From assembly GCF_028858515.1 (NCBI RefSeq), contig NZ_JAPJZJ010000005.1, positions 62,001 to 126,000 on the forward strand: DNA of 64,000 bases. Reading direction: 5' to 3'. The DNA comes from Aurantiacibacter sp. D1-12 (GTDB lineage: Bacteria; Pseudomonadota; Alphaproteobacteria; Sphingomonadales; Sphingomonadaceae). Position numbers and translations under genes: made by a program. Shown here piece by piece: positions 48,705 through 58,652 of the stretch. The notes under the pieces are model-generated. The model was given only the letters and a program-made list of their open reading frames with translations, searched no databases and was not told the DNA's origin. The stretch's first letter is position 1. Every line of letters begins with the position of its first letter.

Positions 48705-49412
48705 ATGGCGCAAGGTGCCGAAAATCCGCCGAAAAGCACTCCGCAGGGCGCAGCGGGCCACCGTGCGCGCCTGCGCGAACGGCTGCTTTCGGGCGGAGCA
48801 GAGGCGCTCGCGGACTACGAAGTGCTCGAATATCTGCTGTTCGGCGCGCTTGCTCGCGGCGACACCAAGCCGCAAGCGAAGGCACTGCTCGACCGCTTCG
48901 GGTCGCTCGCAGGCGTACTGAATGCCGATGCCGGCGCACTCAAGCAGGTAAAGGGCGTGTCCGATGCGAGCGTCGGTCAGATCAAAATCGCCGCGCTTGT
49001 TGCCCGGCGCATGGCCCGCAGCCAGGTGGCAGACAAACCCGTGCTGGGCAGCTGGCAAGCGCTGCTCGACTACCTCGCGATCGACATGGCGCACCTCAAT
49101 GTGGAGCGCGTGCGCGTGCTTTACCTCAACACCAAGAATCGCCTTCTGCTCGATCACCTTGTGGGGGATGGCACGGTGGACGAAGCCGCTATCCACCCAC
49201 GCGAAGTGATCAAACGCGGCCTCGATTGCGGCGCGAGCGCCCTCATCCTCGTCCACAACCACCCGAGCGGGAACCCGGAGCCCAGCCGAGCCGACATCCA
49301 GATCACCAAGGCGATTGCAGAGGCCGGACGTCACGTGGGCATCACCGTGCACGACCACGTGATCGTGGGCAGCGAGGGCCATGTGAGCCTTCGCGCGAAG
49401 GGCGTGATTTAG
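48705..49412 (+). CDS. radC: RadC/YsxA-family JAB-domain protein
   Basis: A 235-residue protein. An N-terminal helix-hairpin-helix region (FGSLAGVLNADAGALKQVKGV) is followed by an MPN/JAB domain with the metal motif VHNHPSGNPEPSRADI (HxH...S..D). Despite the name, a role in DNA repair is not established; the domain is a likely metallohydrolase of unknown substrate. It is divergent from the YdbH gene and converges with the DUF3857 gene (10-bp gap). Confidence 0.92.
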   Translation: MAQGAENPPKSTPQGAAGHRARLRERLLSGGAEALADYEVLEYLLFGALARGDTKPQAKALLDRFGSLAGVLNADAGALKQVKGVSDASVGQIKIAALVARRMARSQVADKPVLGSWQALLDYLAIDMAHLNVERVRVLYLNTKNRLLLDHLVGDGTVDEAAIHPREVIKRGLDCGASALILVHNHPSGNPEPSRADIQITKAIAEAGRHVGITVHDHVIVGSEGHVSLRAKGVI

Positions 49413-49422
49413 ACCCGCCCCA

Positions 49423-52212
49423 TTATCGCGGAGGAACAATTCCGTGACGACTGTAGATCGCCTCCAGCTCGGGAGCGATCAACAGGCCCGTCGCGATATC
49501 CTCTTCACCGCCTTCGTCGCCCGCATGCAGCCGCACGACGCCGCGCAGATAGTGCGATGCAGCCTGCCCCGGCTCCATCGCCAGCGCCTGATCGAGATCA
49601 GCAATAGCCTGGCCGAACTGACCAAGCCGGAAATAGATCAGCGCGCGGCTATCAATGGCGTTCGCCGGATTGGCCGCACGTTCGACAGCCTGCGTGCAGC
49701 GATCCAGCGCGGTGTCTAGCGCGAAGGCAAAAAGGCCGCGGAACCAGCAGTCGCCGTTCAGCGCGCTAGAATTCTGCGGGAAGGCGGCGATCATATCGAC
49801 GATTATCGCATGGCCGCCCGCTACATTTCCGCCCATCGCAATGGCAGTGCCAATATCATCGTCGTGATAAGGCCGCTCATCCTCGCTCACCGGCAGGTAA
49901 TCGAGCAGTTCGATCGCCTCATCGGTATTTCCTGCATAGGAAAGCAGGTCGGCCAGACCGCGCGTATTGCTGGCGTCGGGGTCAAGATCATAGGCAGCGC
50001 GCATGTCTGCAATGGCCTGATCCATATTACCAAGCCGGCGATGCAGCAGTGAACGCTGGCGATAGACCCACACTGACGGTTGTTCTTCCACCAGCATGTC
50101 GAAATCAACCAGTGCCGCATGGTAATCGAACATGCTCATCAGAAACATGGCGCGAGCGCGTTGTACCGAGTAATCGTCCTCGTCGGTAATGGAGATGGCA
50201 TCGTTGTAGGCGTCAAGAATCGGCGCGGCGCGTTGCAAGCGCTGGTCTTCGGTCAGTTCCCATCGCCAGATTACGTTTTCCGGCACCGTGATTTCCGGAA
50301 CTTCGCCCGCCAAGCGGCGCGCTTCACGCTTTAGGCGTGGCAGCTCGCTCGCAGGAATCTCTCCCAGCGTCGCAAAAATCTCGCTGTCGATCCTGATCGT
50401 ATCGCCTTCGAGTGCGATCGTTTCGACATTCCGGACATTGGCAAGGTTGTATTCGCTGCGACCAGCATCTTCGACGATGAAGCCGGCCCCGTCCTGCGGC
50501 AGCCTGGTGACGATACTCGTCCGCACACGACCGGGACCGGACGTGGCGACGGGGATATCACGCCATTCTGGTCGGGCGCGATCGGGATTGAATGAAAACT
50601 GCTCCAGCGAATTGTCATCGGCCCAGCGCAGGCGGCCGTCCTGCCATTCGAAGCCGGTTTCGCCGATGCCTTCCACGCGGATTATCGCCGCAGCCAGATC
50701 CACATCGTAATCGATAGATATGTCACTTACCCGGGCAGATTGCGAACCGCTGAAAGATCGTGCGAGCCGTCGCATGTTTTCCGGATCGTTGGCATCGACC
50801 ATCGCCTGAATAGACGCTGCCGCCGGGCCGGTTGCATGCATGTCGAGCGTAAATAGCGGCGGGAAGTCGACACCCGCCGAATGGTCCACCGTCATGGTCA
50901 TCGTCATTTGCGGTTCTGCCAGATCGCGCTGGGTCATGGGAACGAGTTCCGACCCGCCTTCGCGCAGGGGCAAGGCATAGTGGAAGGGCGGAACATCGGC
51001 GAGGTTGGCAAGACGCGTCGCCGTGCTCGTCCCGTCGAGCCAGTATTCCACGCCATCGATCTCCGCCCGCACGATCATGTGATCGAATGCAGCGGGAAGC
51101 GGCAGCAATTCGGGTACGGCATCGCCAGCACGCGAACTTACCAAAACCACTTCGGAGGAAATGCCCATTTCGCGCAGCAGCGAGAGCAGGAGCACCGACT
51201 TTGCCTTGCAGTCGCCGTAGCGGATATCCCAAGTCTCATCGGCGCTTTGGGGCAGGTAATTGCCGCCATCAAGACCGTTGAGCAGGTAGCTGATTTCATC
51301 CTGCACAAGGCGCACGGCCATCGCGGTGCGGGCGCGCGGGTCATCTGTTGCGGCCATGATCTCGGCAGCGCGCTCTCGGATTGGCGAACCATCGGCGAGC
51401 TGTGCAGCCTGCTCGAAATGCGGCAGCATCACGCGGCTGAGCTCGCTCCAACTGTCGAAACTGCCGACGCGAAGGACAGGGGGACGACGGAACCGGAAGG
51501 GTGCGTCGCTTGGCATCTGGTCAGCCTCTGCCAAGGGGAGATTCACTGTCAGGTAGAGGAAACCGTCTTCCTCCACCGGATCAGTTAGCGCAACGCGATC
51601 TTCAGCACGCCAGTACATCTCCTCGTCCGCCGGCCAGCTCATCACTGTGCGCGAGAAGCCAACCTGCCAGGGTGCGCTGCGTAACCATTGGGTTGCCTGT
51701 ACCTCGTCGCCAAGCGCCTGGTCATCAGTCGAAACCGAGTGTGCGATGCGCAACACGTCACCTTCGCGCAGACCGGGGACAGAAACGCTGGCCGTCAACT
51801 GGCCGTCGAGCAGGCGCTGTTCCAGCCCGCGTTCGCGGCGCAGTACATCGAATGCCACACCTTGCGCGACCAGATCAATTACCTCGCCGTCACGGTGAAT
51901 TTCAAAGCGATGGACAGTCAGGTCACCCTTGTCCGGCAGCCAGGTGAGCGTCTGCGTGTTCTGCGCCATCAGAGCCTGCGGGTTGTCGATCCGGATCGCG
52001 GCATCGTGATAGGCAACGACCACACCGTCTTCGATGCGATACTGCCAGTCCCGCAGCAATTCGGCAGGCGCATCATCGTCTGCGAGCAGACCATCAAGGT
52101 CAGCTTCTTCCACCCATTCAGGCGTAGCGCCGTAGAGCGGATCTTCGCCTGCCTGCGCGGTGCTGCTCATAAGGACTGCCATAAGCGACATTGTCGCCAG
52201 CGAATTGCGCAT
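49423..52212 (-). CDS. exported DUF3857-transglutaminase-like protein with TPR repeats
   Basis: A 929-residue protein with a signal peptide (ATMSLMAVLMSSTAQAG). The DUF3857 domain spans about 50-230. The transglutaminase-like core shows Cys335 (YGDCKAKS), His378 (AFDHMIV) and Asp393 (WLDGTS), a full triad. A beta-rich region follows, and from about 660 several TPR helices (ALVDFDMLVEEQPSVWVYRQRS, LGQFGQAIADLDQALAMEP). Such proteins are thought to be periplasmic peptidases or cross-linking enzymes; the substrate is unknown. Single-gene unit. Confidence 0.85.
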   Translation of the reverse strand: MRNSLATMSLMAVLMSSTAQAGEDPLYGATPEWVEEADLDGLLADDDAPAELLRDWQYRIEDGVVVAYHDAAIRIDNPQALMAQNTQTLTWLPDKGDLTVHRFEIHRDGEVIDLVAQGVAFDVLRRERGLEQRLLDGQLTASVSVPGLREGDVLRIAHSVSTDDQALGDEVQATQWLRSAPWQVGFSRTVMSWPADEEMYWRAEDRVALTDPVEEDGFLYLTVNLPLAEADQMPSDAPFRFRRPPVLRVGSFDSWSELSRVMLPHFEQAAQLADGSPIRERAAEIMAATDDPRARTAMAVRLVQDEISYLLNGLDGGNYLPQSADETWDIRYGDCKAKSVLLLSLLREMGISSEVVLVSSRAGDAVPELLPLPAAFDHMIVRAEIDGVEYWLDGTSTATRLANLADVPPFHYALPLREGGSELVPMTQRDLAEPQMTMTMTVDHSAGVDFPPLFTLDMHATGPAAASIQAMVDANDPENMRRLARSFSGSQSARVSDISIDYDVDLAAAIIRVEGIGETGFEWQDGRLRWADDNSLEQFSFNPDRARPEWRDIPVATSGPGRVRTSIVTRLPQDGAGFIVEDAGRSEYNLANVRNVETIALEGDTIRIDSEIFATLGEIPASELPRLKREARRLAGEVPEITVPENVIWRWELTEDQRLQRAAPILDAYNDAISITDEDDYSVQRARAMFLMSMFDYHAALVDFDMLVEEQPSVWVYRQRSLLHRRLGNMDQAIADMRAAYDLDPDASNTRGLADLLSYAGNTDEAIELLDYLPVSEDERPYHDDDIGTAIAMGGNVAGGHAIIVDMIAAFPQNSSALNGDCWFRGLFAFALDTALDRCTQAVERAANPANAIDSRALIYFRLGQFGQAIADLDQALAMEPGQAASHYLRGVVRLHAGDEGGEEDIATGLLIAPELEAIYSRHGIVPPR

Positions 52213-52374
52213 TCAGATTTCCCCTGTCATCAGACGCTTAGTCGCCTACGCCATCTTTATGGCAGCGCCGTGTCCACAATTGCAATCCCTCACTATTACC
52301 CTATCCGACTTGCCAATCGCGCGCACCTGACCTAGCCGCGCTCGCAACCGCAAACATCACTTCCGGAGTCTTTC

Positions 52375-53688
52375 ATGGTCCCCCGTTATGCCCGCCCGCA
52401 GATGACAGCGATCTGGGAGCCGGAATCGAAGTACGAAATCTGGTTCCTGATTGAAGCGCATGCGACGCAAAAGCTCGCCGAGCTGGGCGTGGTGCCCGAA
52501 AGCGGGGCGAAGGCGCTGTGGGACTGGTGGAAGACCAATCCCGGCATCGATGTCGCCGCGATTGATGCCAAGGAAGCAGTACTCAAGCACGACGTGATCG
52601 CCTTCCTCGACTGGGTGGCCGAGCAGGTTGGCCCCGAAGCGCGCTTCATGCACCAGGGCATGACCTCCTCCGACGTGCTCGATACAACGCTGGCAGTGCA
52701 GCTTGTCCGCGCTACCGACTTGCTGCTCGAAGACATGGATGCGTTGCTTGCCGCGATCAAACGCCGCGCGGAAGAACACAAGTACACCGCCACCATCGGC
52801 CGTAGCCACGGCATCCACGCCGAGCCGACCACCTTCGGCCTCAAGCTGGCCCAGGCCTATGCCGAGTTCGACCGCTGCCGCGAGCGTCTGGTCGCCGCGC
52901 GCGCCGAAATCGCGACCTGCGCCATCAGCGGCGCCGTGGGCACCTTCGCCAATATCGATCCTTCGGTTGAGGAATATGTCGCCGAGCAGCTTGGCCTGAC
53001 GGTCGAGCCGGTGAGTACGCAGGTTATACCGCGCGATCGCCACGCGGCCTATTTCTCCACGCTCGCGGTGATCGCCTCCAGTATCGAGCGTCTCGCAGTG
53101 GAAGTACGTCACTTGCAGCGCACCGAAGTCCTTGAAGCGGAGGAGTATTTCTCCCCCGGCCAGAAGGGTTCATCGGCCATGCCGCACAAGCGCAACCCGA
53201 TCCTGACCGAGAACCTGACCGGTCAGGCGCGCATGATCCGCAGCTACGCCATGCCTGCGCTTGAAAACGTGGCACTGTGGCACGAGCGCGATATCTCGCA
53301 CTCTTCGGTCGAGCGGTTCATCGGACCGGATGCCACTATCACGCTCGACTTCGCCCTCGCCCGTCTTACCGGCGTGATCGACAAGCTATTGGTTTACCCT
53401 GACCGCATGCAGAAGAACCTCGACCGGATGGGCGGCCTCGTCCACTCACAGCGCGTGCTGCTGGCGCTCACGCAGGCCGGGATCACCCGCGACAACGCCT
53501 ATCGTCTTGTCCAGCGCAACGCGATGAAGGTGTGGGAATCGGACGGCCAGCTTTCGCTCCTCGAGCTGCTGAAGGCAGATGAGGAAGTCGCGGCCGCGAT
53601 GAGCGAGGAAGAGCTCGAGGACAAGTTCAACCTCGATTACCATTTCAAGCACGTGGACACGATTTTCGCGCGGGTGTTTGGCGAATAA
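52375..53688 (+). CDS. purB: adenylosuccinate lyase
   Basis: A 437-residue lyase acting twice in purine synthesis (SAICAR to AICAR, adenylosuccinate to AMP). The fumarase-superfamily signature SSAMPHKRNPILTEN is present, with HQGMTSSDVLDT and TIGRSHGIHAEP. Length is typical of the short bacterial type. ATG 52375 gives MVPRYARPQMTAIWEPE, the usual start. It is followed by lapA, pyrF and a SIMPL gene on the same strand. Confidence 0.97.
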   Translation: MVPRYARPQMTAIWEPESKYEIWFLIEAHATQKLAELGVVPESGAKALWDWWKTNPGIDVAAIDAKEAVLKHDVIAFLDWVAEQVGPEARFMHQGMTSSDVLDTTLAVQLVRATDLLLEDMDALLAAIKRRAEEHKYTATIGRSHGIHAEPTTFGLKLAQAYAEFDRCRERLVAARAEIATCAISGAVGTFANIDPSVEEYVAEQLGLTVEPVSTQVIPRDRHAAYFSTLAVIASSIERLAVEVRHLQRTEVLEAEEYFSPGQKGSSAMPHKRNPILTENLTGQARMIRSYAMPALENVALWHERDISHSSVERFIGPDATITLDFALARLTGVIDKLLVYPDRMQKNLDRMGGLVHSQRVLLALTQAGITRDNAYRLVQRNAMKVWESDGQLSLLELLKADEEVAAAMSEEELEDKFNLDYHFKHVDTIFARVFGE

Positions 53689-53758
53689 GCGCCCCCTTCC
53701 CATAGCGGCGAGGCTCGCCTAGCATCGCGGCAATTGTTGGGTTTTGAGGAATCGACTA

Positions 53759-54139
53759 ATGCAAATTGTACGCACTGTGATTTGGGTTCTCTTGCTCGTT
53801 GGGCTGCTGCTCTTCTCGATTGCCAATTGGGATCCGACCGTCACAGTGCGAATCTGGGATGATATTGTGGTCGACACGAAGATCCCGGCGATTGTAATCG
53901 TGTCCTTCATGATCGGCTTCGTACCGATGTGGCTCTACCACCGGGCCAGCAAGTGGGCGATGCAGCGCAAGGTTTCGAGCCTCGAAAGCGCAGCGCGCAC
54001 CGCCGCAGCTACCCCCGTTGCCCCGCCGCAAGAAGAAGAGCCCGCACCGAGCCCGGCGCCAGCACCCGCGCCTGACGTTGAAGAGCCCAGCAGCGAACTC
54101 AGCCCTCCGGACGATTCCGCGAGCAGCGATAAGGCATGA
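53759..54139 (+). CDS. LapA-family membrane protein
   Basis: A 126-residue protein with two helices in the LapA pattern (MQIVRTVIWVLLLVGLLLFSIANWDPTVTVRIWD and IPAIVIVSFMIGFVPMWLYHRA). A Pro/Ala-rich cytoplasmic tail follows (PAPSPAPAPAP). LapA/YciS with LapB/YciM regulates LPS synthesis in E. coli, but sphingomonads lack classical LPS, so the role here is uncertain. It overlaps pyrF by 4 bp, and the LapA-pyrF pairing is common. Confidence 0.88.
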   Translation: MQIVRTVIWVLLLVGLLLFSIANWDPTVTVRIWDDIVVDTKIPAIVIVSFMIGFVPMWLYHRASKWAMQRKVSSLESAARTAAATPVAPPQEEEPAPSPAPAPAPDVEEPSSELSPPDDSASSDKA

Positions 54140-54810
54140 GCAACCCGGTCTATCTCGCGCTCGATGTCCCGCAACTCGATGCCGCGAAGGCGCTCTGCGA
54201 GAAGGTGAAAGGCCACATCGGCGGGGTGAAGCTGGGGTTAGAATTTTTCTGCGCCCACGGCCACCACGGCGTGCACGAGATTTCGCATCTCGGCCTTCCC
54301 GTTTTTCTCGACCTGAAGCTGCATGACATCCCCAACACCGTTGCGGGTGCGATGCAGTCTATCCACGTGCTCGAGCCTGCCATCGTGACTGTTCACGCCA
54401 GTGGCGGTCGCGCGATGATGGAGGATGCCAAGGCGGCGGCAGGAGAAGACTGCAAGGTTGTTGCCGTCACAATGCTGACCAGTCTCGACGAGCGAGACTT
54501 GGAACGTACCGGCGTTGGCGGGACTCCGCACGACCATGTGATGCGTCTGGCCGACCTTGCGCATGATGCCGGGCTCGACGGGATTGTCTGCTCGGGTCAG
54601 GAAATCAAATCGGTCCACGATCAGTGGAAGGATGGTTTCTTCGTCGTCCCTGGCCTCCGCCCCGGCGGCAAGGCCGCAGGCGACCAGAAGCGCGTTGTGA
54701 CACCGAGACAAGCACGCGACGATGGCGCAAGCTGCCTCGTGATAGGCCGCCCGATCAGTCGCGCGGACGATCCGCTGGCGGCAGCGAGAGAAATTGAGGG
54801 GACGCTATAA
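54136..54810 (+). CDS. pyrF: orotidine 5'-phosphate decarboxylase
   Basis: A 224-residue TIM-barrel enzyme producing UMP. The catalytic DxKxHD is in FLDLKLHDIPNTV. The N-terminus YLALDVPQLDAAKAL and the phosphate-binding C-terminal VIGRPISRADDPLAA are typical. It overlaps LapA upstream by 4 bp and touches the SIMPL gene by one base (TAATG). Confidence 0.97.
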   Translation: MSNPVYLALDVPQLDAAKALCEKVKGHIGGVKLGLEFFCAHGHHGVHEISHLGLPVFLDLKLHDIPNTVAGAMQSIHVLEPAIVTVHASGGRAMMEDAKAAAGEDCKVVAVTMLTSLDERDLERTGVGGTPHDHVMRLADLAHDAGLDGIVCSGQEIKSVHDQWKDGFFVVPGLRPGGKAAGDQKRVVTPRQARDDGASCLVIGRPISRADDPLAAAREIEGTL

Positions 54811-55709
54811 TGAATCGTATGGGCAACTTTCTGGTGGCGGCGATGGTGGCGATTGGCTTGGCTACGCTTGCACAACCCGGGCACGCGCAATCAATGCGCG
54901 GTCTGGGTGCGTTTGCGATGGACCCCGCCAACGATGGCAACGCCATTCTCAGCATCACAGGCCGTGGTAGCGTCCCCAGCCCGCCGGATGTTGCCGTTTT
55001 CACTGCCGGTATCGAAACGACCGGCGCAACCGCTCAGCAAGCGCTCGCGGAGAATTCACGTGTCGCACAGCGACTGATGTCAACTCTTGATCGAGCTGGC
55101 ATTGCGCCAAGGGACATTCAGACCAGCCGCATCTCGCTCCGTCCGATAATGAGTAACGAGCGTAACTCTTACGCCCGCAACTATCCGACAATGATGATGG
55201 ATGGGGCCAACGAAGCGGCCATCGTAGCCGAAATGGTAATGGCTGATGCTGAAGCGAACGCAGCTGCCATGGTTTCCGCAGCAGAGGGCGAGGAGCCTCG
55301 CATCATTGGTTATCGCGCAAGCAATACAATCACCATCCGTCAACGCAATCTGGAGGAGTATGGCTCGCTCGTCGATGCGCTCGTGGCTGCCGGCGCTAAC
55401 ACCGTGAATGGGCCGCGCTTCACGCTGGAAGACAGCGAAAGCGTAGAGCGCGAGGCACGCGATCTCGCCATTGCAAACGCGCGTCGGGAAGCAGAGGAGT
55501 ATGCGGCAGCCGCCGGCTTGCGCGTCTACCGCATCATGATGATCGAACAGGGTCAGACGAGCGGGCTATCGTCGAGCTCAAACGCGCAGTTCGGCTTCTA
55601 TGAGGCGATGTCCTCAGATGCGATGTATGCGCCGCCTCCACCATCAGCACCTGGTGAGCTCAATGTAACCGTTTCTGTCGGAATCCTTTTCGAACTCACT
55701 CCCACCTAA
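54810..55709 (+). CDS. exported SIMPL-domain protein
   Basis: A 299-residue protein with a signal peptide (FLVAAMVAIGLATLAQPGHAQ). The SIMPL (DUF541) domain is visible: ITGRGSVPSPPDVAVFTAGIETTGATAQQAL, then YRASNTITIRQRNLEEYGSLVDALVAAGANTVNGPRF, and the C-terminal ELNVTVSVGILFEL. Members are periplasmic with oligomeric structures of unclear function. Translationally coupled to pyrF. Confidence 0.9.
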   Translation: MNRMGNFLVAAMVAIGLATLAQPGHAQSMRGLGAFAMDPANDGNAILSITGRGSVPSPPDVAVFTAGIETTGATAQQALAENSRVAQRLMSTLDRAGIAPRDIQTSRISLRPIMSNERNSYARNYPTMMMDGANEAAIVAEMVMADAEANAAAMVSAAEGEEPRIIGYRASNTITIRQRNLEEYGSLVDALVAAGANTVNGPRFTLEDSESVEREARDLAIANARREAEEYAAAAGLRVYRIMMIEQGQTSGLSSSSNAQFGFYEAMSSDAMYAPPPPSAPGELNVTVSVGILFELTPT

Positions 55710-55712
55710 ACC

Positions 55713-56186
55713 CTACTCTACCGGCTCCACAGCAGGTCGCTCATCGTCGGGCCGGTATTCGTCCGCACCCTCTGGCGCGGTGTAACCGTTCAGCAGGTCG
55801 CTTTCGACATAGTAGTAGAAGATCTTCTGCTCCTCTCCGTGACCGCGCAGGAAGAATTGCTCGACACCTTCACCATTGGCGAACTGCGTGCGCATCATGA
55901 TGGTCGTTGTCGTCACACCGTTCTGGGTGTTGATGTTGAAACTCTCGCGTTCGGTGCTTTCGACTTCGCCCAGCACGCCGCCAAAATCGCCCATAACCTT
56001 GTCAAACTGTTGCTGCGTGAGTCCGGTGCGGAATTCCGGGTGAGTCGCATGCCACATGGCATCAAGATTGCCCGCATTCCAGTGATCGTGGAACTGCTCG
56101 ATTGCAGTGTCGCTATCGCCCATGACCTCCACCGGATTGCACGCCGACAGGCCCAGTACCGCCGTCATCAGAAGCAAATTGCGCAT
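55713..56186 (-). CDS. hypothetical lipoprotein (NTF2-like/DUF4019-like)
   Basis: A 157-residue protein from ATG 56186 with a lipoprotein signal (LLLMTAVLGLSACNP, lipobox LSAC). The mature part (AIEQFHDHWNAGNLDAMWHATHPEF, then strands FNINTQNGVTTTTIMMRTQF and KIFYYYVESDLL) looks like a small cone-shaped NTF2-like or DUF4019-like domain. It ends in an acidic tail. It converges with the SIMPL gene and is divergent from trpF. Confidence 0.7.
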   Translation of the reverse strand: MRNLLLMTAVLGLSACNPVEVMGDSDTAIEQFHDHWNAGNLDAMWHATHPEFRTGLTQQQFDKVMGDFGGVLGEVESTERESFNINTQNGVTTTTIMMRTQFANGEGVEQFFLRGHGEEQKIFYYYVESDLLNGYTAPEGADEYRPDDERPAVEPVE

Positions 56187-56263
56187 GATCCCTCCAAAAC
56201 CTTCAATGTTCACATGAATGCCCCACTTCCCCTGTCCTGTCGAATCGCATAACAGGCTCCCCT

Positions 56264-56911
56264 ATGCCGAAGACGCTTATCAAGATTTGCGGGCTTTCTA
56301 CGCCCGAAACGATCGATGCTGCAGTGGATGCTGGGGCGACCCACGTGGGCCTCGTCCATTTCGAAAAGAGCCCGCGCCACGTTTCCATCGCCGATGCTGC
56401 AAAATTGCGCGCCCGTGCGCCGAAGGGCGTGAAGGTCGTACTGCTGACGGTGAACATGGAGCCCAAGGCGATGGCAGCGGCGCTGCAGGAAGTTCAACCC
56501 GATGTCATCCAGATGCATGGCGGCGAAACACCTGAATGGCTGGGGCTTATCAAGGGCAATTCGAAGCTGGAGGTGTGGAAAGCCATTGGTGTGAAAAGCC
56601 GTACCTCGCTCGAAAACACCGCCAAATTCGTCGATGCGGCGCACCGTCTTATCTACGATGCCCCCGCAGGCGCGCTTCCCGGTGGCAACGGGCTGGCACT
56701 CGATTGGCGCTTGCTGATGAACTTCCGCCACCTCATGCCGTGGGGGCTGGCTGGTGGCCTCAATGCAGACAATGTCGCCGATGCGATCCGATATACAGGC
56801 GCAGAACTGGTTGACGCTTCCTCCGGGCTCGAAAGCGAGCCGGGTGTCAAGGATACAGCCAAAATACGCGCTTTCTGTGAAGCGGCGCTTGGCGCTAAGG
56901 CGTCGGCATGA
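56264..56911 (+). CDS. trpF: phosphoribosylanthranilate isomerase
   Basis: A 215-residue TIM-barrel enzyme of tryptophan synthesis. The catalytic Cys is in [13 protein letters not shown], with [16 protein letters not shown] and the C-terminal AGGLNADNV and [14 protein letters not shown]. It is first in the trpF-trpB-(membrane gene)-trpA-accD-folC run and overlaps trpB by 4 bp. Confidence 0.97.
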   Translation: MPKTLIKICGLSTPETIDAAVDAGATHVGLVHFEKSPRHVSIADAAKLRARAPKGVKVVLLTVNMEPKAMAAALQEVQPDVIQMHGGETPEWLGLIKGNSKLEVWKAIGVKSRTSLENTAKFVDAAHRLIYDAPAGALPGGNGLALDWRLLMNFRHLMPWGLAGGLNADNVADAIRYTGAELVDASSGLESEPGVKDTAKIRAFCEAALGAKASA

Positions 56912-58125
56912 CCGAAAGCACACCCAACTCCTTCCGCAACCAGCCTGATGATCGCGGGCACTTCGGCCAGTTTGGCGGGCGCTATGTCGCCGAAACGCTG
57001 ATGCCGCTGATTCTCGATCTGGAGAAGGAATACCGCGCAACACAGGGCGATCCGGCGTTTCAGGAGCAGTTTGACGACCTGCTGACGCACTATGTCGGCC
57101 GCCCCAGCCCGCTCTATTTCGCCCCTCGCCTGACCGAGGAGCTAGGCGGCGCGCAGGTGTGGTTCAAGCGCGACGAACTCAACCACACGGGCGCGCACAA
57201 GATCAACAATTGCATCGGGCAGATCCTGCTCGCGATCCGCATGGGCAAGACGCGAATTATCGCGGAGACCGGCGCGGGCCAGCACGGCGTGGCGACCGCC
57301 ACCGTGTGCGCGCGTTTCGGCCTCCCCTGCGTCGTGTACATGGGCGCAGAGGACGTGCGGCGGCAATCTCCGAACGTGTTCCGCATGAAGCTGCTCGGCG
57401 CGGAAATCGTGCCGGTGGAGGCTGGACGCGGCACGCTGAAGGATGCCATGAACGAGGCGCTGCGCGACTGGGTCGCGAATGTGCACGACACGTTCTACAT
57501 CATCGGCACCGCTGCGGGCCCACACCCCTATCCCGAGCTTGTCCGCGACTTCCAGAGCGTGATCGGGCGAGAGGCGCGCCAACAGATGCTCGACCGCGCG
57601 GGCAAGCTGCCCGACCTGTGCGTCGCGGCCATCGGCGGCGGCTCCAACGCCATCGGCCTGTTCCATCCCTTCCTCGATGATAAAGACGTGAAACTCCTCG
57701 GCGTAGAGGCGGCAGGCAAAGGGCTGCACGGAGATGAACACGCAGCCAGCCTCGCCGGCGGCTTCCCCGGAGTCCTCCACGGCAACAAGACCTACCTGCT
57801 GCAGGACGAAGACGGCCAGATCACCGAAGGCCACTCGATCAGCGCGGGGCTCGACTATCCCGGCATCGGGCCGGAGCACGCATGGCTGAAGGAAACGGGC
57901 CGCGTGGAGTATACTTCGGCCACCGATACTGAGGCGCTCGACGCCTTCCAGCTGCTCTGCCGTACCGAAGGCATCATCCCTGCGCTGGAGCCGAGCCACG
58001 CCATCGCCGCAATAGCCAAACGCGCGCCGGAGATGCCGAAAGACTCGATCATCCTCGCAAACCTGTGCGGGCGCGGGGACAAGGACATTTTCACCGTGGC
58101 TGACGCGCTGGGAGTGGAGATTTGA
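56908..58125 (+). CDS. trpB: tryptophan synthase beta chain
   Basis: A 405-residue PLP enzyme condensing indole and serine. The Schiff-base Lys is in [12 protein letters not shown]. The phosphate-binding loop is GGGSNAIG, and [12 protein letters not shown] and NLCGRGDKD are typical. It overlaps trpF by 4 bp; the following membrane gene starts with TTG in an overlap with its stop. Confidence 0.98.
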   Translation: MTESTPNSFRNQPDDRGHFGQFGGRYVAETLMPLILDLEKEYRATQGDPAFQEQFDDLLTHYVGRPSPLYFAPRLTEELGGAQVWFKRDELNHTGAHKINNCIGQILLAIRMGKTRIIAETGAGQHGVATATVCARFGLPCVVYMGAEDVRRQSPNVFRMKLLGAEIVPVEAGRGTLKDAMNEALRDWVANVHDTFYIIGTAAGPHPYPELVRDFQSVIGREARQQMLDRAGKLPDLCVAAIGGGSNAIGLFHPFLDDKDVKLLGVEAAGKGLHGDEHAASLAGGFPGVLHGNKTYLLQDEDGQITEGHSISAGLDYPGIGPEHAWLKETGRVEYTSATDTEALDAFQLLCRTEGIIPALEPSHAIAAIAKRAPEMPKDSIILANLCGRGDKDIFTVADALGVEI

Positions 58126-58652
58126 CGGCCACGGTAAAAACGAACCGTGAAAGATTGCAAAACTGGCTTTCGCACGTAGGCGTCTTATTGCTGTTTTGGT
58201 GGTTGTCGATGACCGCCTTCTGGCTGTTTGGACGCGTCAACCCTGAAATAGCGCGACACCAAGCCTATCCGTCAGATGTTTACTGGTTTATGGCCGATCC
58301 ACTGACGCTCTACATCCTATGGCTTCCGATCATCCTGATCTGGCATGGAACAAATCCTCCGAAAACTGGGAAGCTCTCCTCGCTACTTTTGAGCTTCCGA
58401 CCTTTTCTAGCAATTTCTACAATCGGCATGGCCGCCCATTCGGTCGCCAGCTCCGGTATACTGACGGGCGAGAGATGTCCGGACGTGCCAAGAGGATTTG
58501 ATGGAGAAACTTCGTTCGGCTTTATCAATTGCTCTTATGGACCGCCGAGTTGGCTCTCTCTATTGGTCGTAGGGCCGCTTATTTTCGCGTCATTTATGAC
58601 TTTATCCAAGACAATCATAGCAATCCTGATTCTCAATCGACAACGCAAATGA
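58122..58652 (+). CDS. AT-rich membrane-protein gene inserted between trpB and trpA
   Basis: A 176-residue protein starting with TTG inside the trpB stop (TTGA) and ending inside the trpA start (ATGA). Four helices are predicted: [55 protein letters not shown] and [16 protein letters not shown]. Two Cys lie in the last loop ([14 protein letters not shown]). Base composition is markedly more AT-rich than trpB and trpA. No family is recognised and no link to tryptophan is evident. Open frame and start/stop overlaps support a real, translated gene. Confidence 0.65.
   Translation: MTATVKTNRERLQNWLSHVGVLLLFWWLSMTAFWLFGRVNPEIARHQAYPSDVYWFMADPLTLYILWLPIILIWHGTNPPKTGKLSSLLLSFRPFLAISTIGMAAHSVASSGILTGERCPDVPRGFDGETSFGFINCSYGPPSWLSLLVVGPLIFASFMTLSKTIIAILILNRQRK

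Noticed and set aside
48659-49447. 262-codon Arg-rich open frame in another frame of radC
   Set aside because: Arg/Pro/Ala-rich shadow of radC, which has clear JAB motifs in its own frame.
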